Positions 35,882 to 47,072 of a DNA stretch of 64,000 bases are shown one piece after another. Below the pieces are notes generated by a model, which searched no databases, was not told the DNA's origin, and saw only the letters and a program-made list of their open reading frames with translations. The position numbers were made by a program, and so were the translations under genes. This DNA is from Cichorium intybus (taxonomy: Eukaryota; Streptophyta; Magnoliopsida; Asterales; Asteraceae): the NCBI GenBank assembly GCA_023525715.1, contig CM042014.1:20190063-20254062 (forward strand), read 5' to 3'. Each line of letters begins with the position of its first letter. Position 1 is the first letter of the stretch.

Positions 35882-38376
35882 TGTAACGCCAAGATACTCT
35901 TTTTATAATTATAATAAAAAGGGTAAAATGGTCATTTTACCTTGGAAGGGTAAATTGGTCTTTTGGACAGAAAAGTATTTGGTTTGAAATAATATTTTGA
36001 GTTTTGGACTTAAAACGTTATAAAAACTGATTTTTGGTCGTTTTACCACAAAAGGGTAATTTGGTCATTTGACCATGCGAGGGACCAAAAATGAAAAATA
36101 TTGTTGGTTGTGGCAAAAATGTAAGAAATGAAAGTTTTATTGTAATAAAACTTGATTTTGTGGTCAAAGTTCAAGAAAATGAACTTTAGGACCAAAATTG
36201 TAAAGTTTTGGGGTATAAATAATAGAGAGTTGACTCTCCTCTTTGACTGGCCATTTGTGCAGCAACGTGAGAGAATTCTTGGCACGATTTCAGCAAGTCT
36301 TGAAGGAATTGAGGCAAGGAATTGGAATCAAGGCTTGGAATTGGTGATTCCTAAACTAATTAAGGTTAGTAACTTGATTTCTAGCCAAGCTCTTGTGTGT
36401 TCTTGGTGAGTCTTCATGGAGTGGACGGAAATTTGTGATTTCAGCCATAATCCATGATGTTTATATGATTTCTAGGCTTAAACATGTTCAAGTAGTAAGA
36501 ACATATGTTAAAAATAGCAAAGTAGATTGCTATTGTTGATAAATTGAATTGTTGCTCAAGAACCCTAAATCATGAATTGGTGTGATTAAGGTGTTTGTAA
36601 TGGTTTAAAACTTGTTATTAGTCAAGGGTTTTGGTCCTAGAACAAACCCCAATCGATTAAGGACCGGATTAAGGACTTAATGGACCAAAACTGCTTGCTA
36701 CAGTGCATAAATCGCGGCTGGACAGGAGACCTGTGCAGGTGCCAGGCGCGGTGCGCCCAGGCGCAGTGCGCCCATGTCTGGGCGGGGTGCGCCCCTCAGG
36801 CAGGGACTTCGAAATGCTAACTTTTGTTTGGCATGTCCGTTTGACCTCAAACTTGAACCGTAGGCTCGTTATGGTTTGAAAAGTTTGGGAAAATTTTTAT
36901 ATCGAGTTTTCGACCCCTCGGGGGCACTGTAGACCGATCCGAATGCCTCGGTGAATAGTAAAATTCATATTAAGTTAGTAAACGGAAAGTTTATTAACTA
37001 GGCATTATTTATAACAATATTGTATTGAACTCTAGTGTATTAGAGTCAATGTAGATGATTATTAACCTATTATCATTTGGTATATAAATGGATAAATAGG
37101 TATGGGACAAAATGGTTGTGGTGCACGTAAAGGCAATAAACAACCGGGAATTTAATGCAGCTAGCATCCAGGTGAGTAATCTCACTGACATCACATATGA
37201 TATGTGTTGATTGGACTGTTACAGGTTGAAACAGGTTTGGGGGACGAAAATGATGATCTAAAGTTATGGTGAAAAGGCAATACCGGATAAGCCGTGAGTC
37301 AATGAAATGACAAGAACGGAGCCGTGAGCCACAAATGATTTCTGTATTTTTATATCCAATGGGTGCGGCCTATATGGCTATGATTTCTGGATTGTATATC
37401 CAACCGGTGCAGCCTTCAGGCTATGTCTCCGATGTGGCCTTCGGGCTATGATTCCGGTGCGGCCTTCAGGCTATGTCTCCGATGTGGCCTTCGGGCTATG
37501 ACTCCGGTGCGGCCTTCGGGCTATGTCTCCGATGTGGCCTTCGGGCGATGACTCCGATGTGGCCTTCGGGCTATGACTCCGGTGCGGCCTTCGGGCTATG
37601 TCTCCGATGTGGCCTTCGGGCGATGACTCCGGTGCGGCCTTCGGGCTATGTCTCCGATAAGGCCTTCGAGCTATGATATTTGGTGTGGCCTTTTTGGCTA
37701 TAATTTTGTTACAGGTACATGGTGCGGCCTTTTGGCTATGATATTGGGTTATTTAACCCAGTTGGTGCGGCCTTCGGCTATGATTTGTATATTGATAATG
37801 TTTCAGTGCAGCTTATATAGCTATGACACAGGGTGCGGCTTAAATAGCCAGGATATACGGTGCAGTCCGATGTGACTAAGAAATATGGGACAGAAATGGT
37901 TATATATGATTCTATGTGCAAATAACTGACGTGGCTGATAATTGCAGGTTATCATGTTTTAGTCTGTAAGGCTATAAATTGGGATGTGAAATCCTAAGAG
38001 ATATTTGGTCAGCCAGTAAGGCTAGGAGTTTGGATTCGATATCCAGACTGTTATATGAATGTATTTCTAATACTTGTTATTTGCAGATACGATTACTCAC
38101 TGAGCTTTATAGCTCACGATATTTGTTACTGTCCCTGCAGGTTAGCATGATACTGATAGAGGACAAGATAGAGTCCGTGACCTTGAAGTGGGACTCATAG
38201 ATGCTGTCAGTAGCAGCCCGGCTTTTAAGGAGACATGGTATTTTATACTCTCCTTGATACACTTGTACCCGTTTTTATTAAAATATACCCCTTTGTTATG
38301 GTTTTATGTATTGAAACCTTAGTTTTAAATGAAAAGTTTTTCAGGGGTGTTTTTGTTTTAAAAGCCGGGTGTTACA
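35882..38376 (+). repeat. 3' LTR of the inner element
   Basis: Partner of 29664-32158, offset 6218 bp, without indels. By eye about 16 substitutions separate them, mostly transitions, including two in one array unit. Confidence 0.95.
37361..37858 (+). repeat. Copy of the hairpin array in the 3' LTR
   Basis: Same unit order and number as 31143-31640; one unit differs by two substitutions (GGCTATGTCT here, GGCGATGACT there). Confidence 0.85.
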
Positions 38377-39652
38377 CTAGCCATGTACTGACCATTTCTC
38401 ACAATCTTCGGATTCCTTTACCCATCATTTGTATTCGGAAGTAGTAACTTCCTGTCTGTTTACTATCGTTCTTACATTATCTTTAATTCTTCGTTTACTA
38501 CTTGTTTAGATATTTACTCTTTTTCTTTACTTCATATCATTTATGACCTTTAGTCATTTTGCTCACATGCTTTTGATTTTTTTTTCATTATCATACATCA
38601 TTATACTCTTTCATTACTGGTATTACCTCTTTTATTTCATTCATTTGGTTGTGGAATTTATTTCCTCATAACCAATATTTTATCATCATTTATTTCTTGC
38701 CTAACATTTATTTAGGCATTCAACCTTTAAATTCTCACTTCATGTTCATTTAATCACATTACAACAATGCAATTTACTTTAAATATCACAATCTTTAACA
38801 ATTTCTCATGCATCATTCTTTTTCCCCCCCATTTGGGTATCTTACTTTACTTTTATTACTCATTATAACATTATACTATTAATACACTCCACTTATAATT
38901 TTATTCTTCCTGTAAAAGTCTTACAACTTTTATATAGGTAGTCAATACCCATATTTCCTTTCAATTGCTCTTATTCATACTTCCTCTCGCCTCGACAGGC
39001 ATATATTTTAATATCTTTCAATCTGTCTAAAATATTAATTATCCCATTATTTCTTTTACTTCACCATACTAAATGGTATATATATCCACTGCTTTATCTT
39101 TTAATACTCATAATTTTTTTACTGGTTGTTATTACATAGGCATATAATTCCTATGTTTTTCTTACTACTCTCTTCAAGACCTTACCCACCAGAGTACCAT
39201 AATTCCTTTGCGATTCCACCAGCCTCAATACATATCCTGTGATTATGATAATACGGGCCCATATTACCATAACCACCTATACATATTGATTCTGTTGTTA
39301 CCACAAGGTTTCATGGGACACCGGTTCATTTAACATATAACATCATTTTAAATACATGGTGATCAATACTGAAAATCTTTTTACTTTATAGACATAATCT
39401 TTAATAAATATAGACAGTTATGGAAAATAACATACCATCTTCTTAACAATTAAACTTTTGCTCAATCAAAGCGTTAGCTAAACATTTCTTAGTGTCATAT
39501 ATTTGCATATATTAAGTGATGCATAATATCTTAGTCATTTAAGACATCATATAGCATACTTTCATAATCTATTATTTCTATAGCATGAGTTTAAGCCTAG
39601 GAGTGGAACAAGCCAATCCTAATTCGCTTAAACTATGGCTCTGATACCAACT
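38377..39652 (-). mobile_element. Outer element internal region, 5' part
   Basis: Continuation of the outer element on the other side of the inner insertion. It begins with the target duplication CTAGC (38377-38381). It is AT-rich and pyrimidine-biased on plus. A gag relic may exist near 39180-39360 but cannot be proven by eye. Confidence 0.65.
39637..39649 (-). promoter_or_regulatory. Primer binding site of the outer element (tRNA-iMet type)
   Basis: On the minus strand TGGTATCAGAGCC follows the LTR after a 3-nt AGT spacer. It matches the 3' end of initiator methionine tRNA. Confidence 0.9.
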
Positions 39653-42614
39653 TGTGACACCCCATATTTCCTGTTTGCAAATACTATGGTTTTTCATAAA
39701 ATTTCATGAATACAAAAATATGGTTTATCAAAAACCGATAGTTTAAATAATTAAAACAGTGGGTGTACAAATCCATATCAAAACTAACCATAGTAAGCAA
39801 TAAAGGATTAAACCTTGAGTCCAAGACGGGAGCTAACTCGGACTCCACTCCAGCTAAACTTCTGCCAAATATACCTTAGCTTTTAACCTGGAATACATGG
39901 CAAAACATAAAATACGTAAGACAATAATGTCTCGTGAGTTACATGAGTTTTAGACTCAAACCTTTAACTTCTTTTCCAACTTTTATAAAACTTATAACAT
40001 AAAACATCTTTCAAAGTTTTTATAATAATACCATACCATAGCTCATTACTTTTCAAAATCATTACATATCATGCTTTGCAAAAATATCTTCTTTCAAAAC
40101 TTTATAATAGCAACATACTATAATTCTGTACTTCTCAAAAATCATTTTATGACATACTTTACAAAAATAACATCTTTCTTACTTTCTTTGACTGGTTTTA
40201 TAAGCTTGCTGAATTTTTATACTTAGGGCTTTAATCACTATAAGTGATACCCCAAGTCTCTATGGCTAGAAAGAACGGATCAATCCTCACCATAGAAGTG
40301 CTGAGGCAATCTACTTCGCGATGGGGATTTTCCCCAGTAGACCCCTTACCTAACCCGGGTAGGTTGGAACATAGTTCCCTTACTAACGCTGCTTGCTACA
40401 ATTACCAGTCTTACAAAAACTTGCTGCTTGATTGAACATTTCTCATAAACATATAACTTGTGGCTAAATGCCAAACTATATCATTTTATGTCTTTATAAC
40501 ATTTTAGGCTTAATGCCAAATCATACTTTCAAACATGTATAACTTGTATTAAAAATATACTTTCACATATTTGGCTCATAGACCAAAACATACTTTCACA
40601 TAATTGGCTCATAGACCAAAACATAACTTCAAATATAACATTATACTTTCACAAACAAGTTAGAGATAATACTCTTGCATATAATTTCACATATAGAAAT
40701 TTTATAAGAAATCTTGAAAATACTTACTTGCCATGTACCCCAAAATGGGTAAAAATACTGCATGTACTCACCTCATGTATTGCTAGAAGATTGACTACAC
40801 GTTCCTTGTATTTATACTCTTTTGTGATTAGATAATCACTTGGCATGAACCTATAATTAAAATGTTATACATTAACATTCATGCTAACTGATTCTATAGC
40901 TCATTAAAGTCCTTATAATACTATCTTGGGTCATAACAAGTCTATAACTTTTAAATGACCAACTTTAGTTAAATCGTATTTTATACGTATTTTGCTACAG
41001 TGCCCTCGAGGGGTCGTATTTCGGTTCTGACAATTTTCCATAAAGTTTTAGGCCATAATAGACCTATGTTTAAAATTTGGGGTCAAACGGACAAGTATTG
41101 GATAAAATTCCAAAATCTAAAACCACTTGGCAGAGGACTTGGAACAAAACTGCATTTTCACTCTGCCGCGATGGCGCGTCACGCCCAGGTGAGGGGCGCG
41201 TCGCGCCTGCTGAGCAGCAGTCCAGAATATCTCGATTTTTATGCTACAAATTTCCATTTTCCCTTATTAAGCCCTTAATTCACGTCTTAATCCCTAGGGT
41301 TTGTTCCAAGACCAAAACCATTCATTTACTTCATGTTTTTAACCATAAAAATCATAGATTTTGATTACTTTTCCAAACATTCCCGTTTTTGCATTTTTGA
41401 TCCAAAAACCGAATTTGTTCAAAATTAATCACTTCTACTGCTTTATTTTAACAACTACCACATATGGAACTCATTAAAACCTCTTAGAATTAATTTGATC
41501 AAGTAAAATTGATTTCTAAAGCTTTTGAACAAAATTCCAATTTTTCAACAATAGCAACATACTTTGATGATTTTAAGATATGTTCTTAATACTTGACTTA
41601 ATTGGTTTAGGGTCATTTCCAGGCCCTAAATACCAACTTGTACTTGTTTTTAAACATCTTTTTCACAAATTTCATCCTCTTTGCTTAAAATCATTCCCGA
41701 AAACCCAATTTAACACCAAAAACCATTTTGATCAATTTTTAAAGATGGAACCGATTTCTCACTTCATTTATAACATATATGACTTAATAAAACCATAGAA
41801 ACTAATTTCAGTTCCAAAAACCCATTTCTAGGGTTCTTGAGCCAAAAATTCATTTTCTTGATTCTTAACACTTTCAATGGTTGTATTAAATTGAGATAGT
41901 GATTAAGACACAAATTATGGCTAGGAATCATAGGATAATCCTCCTCTAGCCACTGAACTTTCGAAGCTACAGTAACATGCTCACGGGAAATGGGTTAAAC
42001 ATCGCTAAAAACAAGTTTACTAACCTTAAAAGGCTTGGAATTCTTCAAATTCCAAGTGGGTTTCTTCCAATTCCTCATGACCTTCAAGAATCGATCTCTT
42101 ATCACTCTCAAGAACTCTCCCGTAACTGTGAATGGAAATGCAGATATTTTCTGCTTTGTATACTTATAAACTTTGCCTTAATGGCACTTTAGTCCCTATA
42201 GTTTTATTTTGTCCCAAAATGGCACAAAATTCATTTTTATATCATTTTAAGTTTTGTCTTCTTTCATTTTTACCCCAAACACTAAAATATTTTATACCCA
42301 AGTCCAAAACATGGCAAAAGACTAAATTGCCCTCTAGTTTTAAGAAATGGCACTTTGGCCCTTCTTGTTCAATTCTTTTACAAAAACTGTCCCAAATCTC
42401 AAAATTCTTCTTTTTAAGTTTATATCATTACATATTATCCCCAAAATCGTATTTTTATTACTTAAAAATCATTTTGATGTCAAATGACCATTTTACCCTT
42501 TTTCACCAATTTTCTCCAAACTCTTGGAAATTTTCTATATTTCCCGTTACATGATTTTAAAACTTTCAAAGCATTATTTTGAATATAAATTCAAGATTTT
42601 TTTGGGTCGTTACA
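39653..42614 (-). repeat. 5' LTR of the outer element (2962 bp)
   Basis: Partner of 24504-27464, offset 15149 bp. The same short ORFs appear in both copies (for example 40244-40435 and 25095-25286). They are non-coding shadows of the LTR. Confidence 0.95.
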
Positions 42615-42627
42615 GTGGATGCTCTAA

Positions 42628-42830
42628 TTGGTGTGTAAGAGCGAGGAAGTCTACACTGGGGTCTATTCAAACCAAGGATTTGACCACCGCCATGGAAGAT
42701 CTTGTCACCAAGAAGAAAAACAATAAGAAGATTAAGAAGAAATCAGTTGTTGGAATGAAGACAATGATTCTGACCGAACAACTTTCGGGTCTCTATCAGA
42801 CCGACAATCGTTCTTGGAACAAAGATTGAG
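42628..42830 (+). pseudogene. RAP-like gene relic, right part
   Basis: The frame NWCVRARKSTLGSIQTKDLT, then AMEDLVTKKKNNKKIKKK, matches the conserved DWCVRARKIALKSIEARGL-type motif and lysine run of plant RAP proteins. A frameshift then gives a D/E-rich stretch before a stop. It follows the MITE target duplication directly, so it continues the relic at 24010-24185 once the MITE and the retrotransposons are removed. Confidence 0.6.
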
Positions 42831-43918
42831 ACCGTAGGTAATGTTTCGAATTGATAGATTCGACAGTAGAGTTTGGGTCTACTTCAAATTCAAAATTTAG
42901 GTCGTCGAATTTAACGGGTAGGTTGATGATAATCATTTGCTTTTGAGGGTTCCGTTCGTTCGGAATTCAGGGAATAATGATAGTTCTTTTGGAATTGGTA
43001 TCAGCTTAGGTTTTAGATGGATTAAACTCTGTGATTGATCGTCTTCATCTGGTGAAGAATAGAAGGGGGATTTTGGGGGTTTTGATGAATTCTTTGATGA
43101 TGAAAAAGAGATAATGATATTTATTTTTTTAAAACAAAATAAGATTGAAGGACCTAAATACCAAAATTCCTATGGATCATTGCAGTATGGACCAATATGA
43201 TATACAACAATTTTCTAACCTAAACTATAGAAAATGTCAAATGACATAACAAAATCTAACAAAATTAGATTTTAAGCAAACTCACAAATAAAAAAAATAT
43301 ATTAACGGGAAATATGCTACTAATAATATAAACTAAATATTGAAAGGTAAGAGCTATAATGAGAAAAAAAATATAATGGTTCTTGACTGAATAACCATGA
43401 ATTTTCTATAATATGTTGAAAAAATATAAATATTTTTTGCACTCATGGATACATAGAAGAGACCGAGAAAAAGGATGAGACACTTTCACATTTATACTTA
43501 CCTGATTATAGTTTGATTATAGTTTATCAAACTACTTTTTATGCAACAGATGAAAACACATATGCAAAATATTTTTTCAAACCTCATTAACCATAAAATA
43601 TAGATATATACTAATGGTCAATAATATTTGTTGATGTATTGCACTTTTTCGGATATGATATGTTTTTAAAAGGAAAATATCGCCTAAAGAACACTTTATG
43701 TTGCTGCCACATTGACTTAAATATGGAAAGTTTGATAAGTTGTTTGTCGATGCAGAGTATTATTTGGATACTTGGCAATGCATTTAGTGTTCTTTGGAGC
43801 ATAAGATTTGTCTACAAGGATCTATTTGCCGAAAAGAAACTATTTGTTCAAACAAAACTATTTTTCGCTCACCTAAAAAGAACTAATTAAAAGAAAACTA
43901 CTCGCTGAAACAAGTATT
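42831..43918. other. AT-rich sequence without a recognised gene
   Basis: The part to about 43090 is of mixed composition and may still belong to the RAP-like relic. The rest is AT-rich. Overlapping short ORFs at 43611-43890 have no family resemblance. Confidence 0.4.
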
Positions 43919-44060
43919 CAGCGGCCGCCGCATTGCGAAACATCGGGTTGTTGATACCAATGGTAAAGGAGTGGATGGTGTTCAATTTATGGTGGATGTC
44001 ATTGAGAGGTCTATCACTAATAAAGAAGGATATTATAAGCTTGACCATGTGAGTTCATTG
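43919..44060 (+). pseudogene. NOMO-like (nodal modulator, pM5-type) exon fragment
   Basis: The frame RVVDTNGKGVDGVQFMVDVI, then ERSITNKEGYYKLDH, matches the repeated carbohydrate-binding-like fold of NOMO proteins of the ER membrane (G-V-G-V-x-V-D...S-x-T-D-x-x-G-Y-Y-K-L-D pattern). It ends at CAT|GTGAGT, a good splice donor, so it looks like one exon with part of its intron. No other exon of a NOMO gene is in the window. It may be a captured or duplicated fragment. The family call is from memory and moderate. Confidence 0.45.
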
Positions 44061-44354
44061 TCACAAATGGCAACTTGAATCCATTCCAATGTGTCATTTT
44101 CCCTTTATATTTTGCCTTCCTACCATTTGCCATTTGTGTTCGCTTACATGTTACATCTAAGCAATATTAGATTGAAGCTAAAGAGAGAGCACTATAAGTT
44201 TGACAAACTTGGAACTTAATGGGACGCATCTTAAAGAAAAACAAATAATAACTAAAATGGTTTTGTTTAGAAAGTTGTGGTTTGGTTTTGCTTCCAAATA
44301 AACTTGAAGCATCTGGTTTATTTTTAATTTCTTGGCGGTTTGATTGTGTTTGAA

Positions 44355-45125
<771 letters not shown>

Positions 45126-45757
45126 TTAATAAATAGAAACTGCAAATAATGCTTTAAATTTGTTGTTTTTGTCTATTATACTTACTACTTTCACGTATGT
45201 GTGTGTGCGCGTAATATAATTATGTACTTTCAAACGGAAAAGTCAATAGAAACCACACACTTGGATTTCATTGATGCTAAACTCACAAGTAGGTCATCAA
45301 CCTATTTTTCTATTTTGGTTATTCAGTTAACCAATTAACTGTTTACTAATTAATAAATGTGTTTAGACGCTCAAAAACTCCATAATTAATTTTAAAAGTA
45401 AGAAAAATAGCTCGATACTATTTTTCGAAAAAGCCAAAATCGAGAAATTTAAATTAAAAATTTATAGTAATAGGATTAAAAAAAATGAATCACTCCACAT
45501 TTCTATTTATTCCTTTCAATTTCATATCAACAAATTTCTAAAGTCTCGATGATTTCATTTTCCATTTATGATAACAATTTGTGTCTTGTGTAGACAACCG
45601 GTATTTATAATTAAAACTGTATTTTTTAACATAAGATTTACAAATTCAATGGCGCGTGAGCAGGCGTTATTTTTAACCCAGATGGTTGGATTCCTGATCT
45701 ACCCAGCTCAACCACCCACTCACCAACCCCATCGTCTGCCTACCCCCTCAAAGCTTC
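45126..45757. promoter_or_regulatory. Upstream region of METE
   Basis: Non-coding. The last 150 bases change from AT-rich to C-rich (CCACCCACTCACCAACCCC), as in many strongly expressed plant promoters. No specific factor sites are claimed. Confidence 0.4.
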
Positions 45758-45765
45758 TATAAATA
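45758..45765 (+). promoter_or_regulatory. TATA box of METE
   Basis: TATAAATA followed by a C/T-rich initiator region (CCCCCCTTCTCCTTTCTCTCC), consistent with transcription starting near 45790. Confidence 0.75.
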
Positions 45766-45789
45766 ACCCCCCTTCTCCTTTCTCTCCGA

Positions 45790-47072
45790 TTCGTGTCAAC
45801 CATTCTTCTCTCCCTTTATCACCGGAAGAACGAAACAGCTAGTCTCCTTCGAGACTTTTTTTGATTCGTAACTTCCGTTCCTAACGCCGATTACAGGTAC
45901 GCACCTGTCTCTCGGTCACTCGTTACTTGTAATGATGCTACTGAATTCGATTTGGACTCATCTAGACTTGTGTCGGCTACTATCCGTTCTGCTTTTGCTA
46001 AAAAAATACGTGATTTGCACTAGTTAGTTTGTTCATGTAAATTAATCTGGATTTTGAAAATTTTAAGTAATAGAATTAGATCTGCATGTAAGCGTCCGTG
46101 ATCTGATCCCAGCTCTCGTTATCTAATGTTTATATATGTGTAAGGAAGAGGGCATTTAGTCATTTATCTAGGATGTTTTAAGCAATGTAGGTCCAGATAG
46201 ATATGTTTTTGGAAATCATGAAAATTATGGTCGAGTAAATGTGAAATTAAGCGATTGGATTGTTGAGATCACAGGATCCGGCAACTCTTTTTTTTTGTCT
46301 TCACATGGACTTTTAGCAGATATTTTTACTCACGTGGGTATGATAATTGGATAAGATCTGGTGTTCTAGGGTTCAGAGAGCTATCGATCTACTCTTGGAT
46401 ATTGGTTTTCCATATCTAATCAACTCAACTTGCATATCAAATGACTTTAGTTCAATCACTGAGATTTTGCTTTGCCGTAAATCGAAGAACTCGCCAACCT
46501 CTTCAGTTTTCTAAGATAGATATTTCTTTTAGGTCTGGCATGATAACCTTAAGCTTTATATACATCGGATAAGAGATTTGAAGTGGCACCTCTTACTTCT
46601 TACATGAATAGAATAAAATTGATATCAGTCGGTTTAAGTGAAATTTTTTCCATCAGGATAACAGTTATTCCCTGTTGTTATGTATTTTCTAGTCAATATA
46701 AGCAAATACTATTACTAAGAAATAGTACCTGTGGTTGGTGGGTAAGTAGCTGGTTTTGACTATGATTTTGATTAGTGCAACATAAGTAACCTTTGATTGT
46801 TTCATTTATTTAAGTCTATATATATATATTTTTTCTTTCAAAACGTTGCTTTCTAGAGGTAGAATGACCTAATCTGGAGTATAATACAACTTTTGAAGTA
46901 TTAGAGATTTAGGGAGCAAATCCAGATGGCATGACTGCTTTGTACCTGTCCATATTAGGATCATTTTTTCTGGAAAATTCTTTGATGCTTTAGGATTTAT
47001 ATTTACCACCTGATGTTAAAAATATGATTGGGTGTTTTTGTTAAGATTTTCAACTTGTGGTGGAACAGGACA
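45790..47072 (+). other. METE: METE 5' UTR with a 1.17-kb leader intron
   Basis: The UTR exon ends at 45896 with TTACAG|GTACGC. The intron runs to 47068 (GGAACAG|GACA), and only GACA precedes the start codon in the next exon. Long 5'-UTR introns often raise expression of plant housekeeping genes. The exact transcription start is inferred. Confidence 0.75.

Larger units (their letters stand above)
29664..38376 (+). mobile_element. Inner LTR retrotransposon (Ty3/gypsy, non-autonomous), 8713 bp
   Basis: LTRs of equal length (29664-32158 and 35882-38376, 2495 bp each) start TGTAACGCC and end GGGTGTTACA. The flanking duplication is CTAGC (29659-29663 and 38377-38381). It carries a PBS at 32162 and a polypurine tract GAAGGAGGGGAG at 35866. 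The internal 3.7 kb holds only a worn pol, so the recent move needed proteins in trans. It sits in the outer element in the opposite orientation. Confidence 0.96.
24504..42614 (-). mobile_element. Outer LTR retrotransposon (Ty3/gypsy type, non-autonomous), 18.1 kb including the nested inner element
   Basis: Two near-identical LTRs (24504-27464 and 39653-42614) are flanked by the 5-bp target duplication GTGGA (24499-24503 and 42615-42619). The element is on the minus strand: the primer binding site lies beside the right LTR and the polypurine tract beside the left LTR. Its own internal sequence is only about 3.5 kb (27465-29663 and 38377-39652) once the inner element is removed. That sequence holds no intact gag or pol; a faint integrase C-terminal trace may lie near 28140-28240. 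It must therefore have been mobilised by proteins from another element. Confidence 0.95.
24189..42624. mobile_element. Tourist (PIF/Harbinger-type) MITE, about 320 bp, split by a nested LTR retrotransposon
   Basis: Left end GAGCATCCCCAATAG (24189) and right end CTATTGTGGATGCTC (to 42624, counted across the insertion) are inverted repeats. The flanking duplication is TAA (24186-24188 and 42625-42627), as for PIF/Harbinger elements. The LTR element entered 5 bp from the right end, so only TGCTC plus one target duplication lies on the right. The interior is made of short AAAAGCT/AGCTTTT-rich sequence without genes. Confidence 0.88.

Noticed and set aside
42132..42554. 140-codon ORF
   Set aside because: It lies wholly inside the outer LTR and a 1-bp indel breaks it in the other LTR copy (27060-27404).
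24504..42614. Long direct repeats (about 3 kb and 2.5 kb) as segmental duplications
   Set aside because: They have TG...CA ends, 5-bp target duplications, PBS and polypurine tracts, so they are LTRs.
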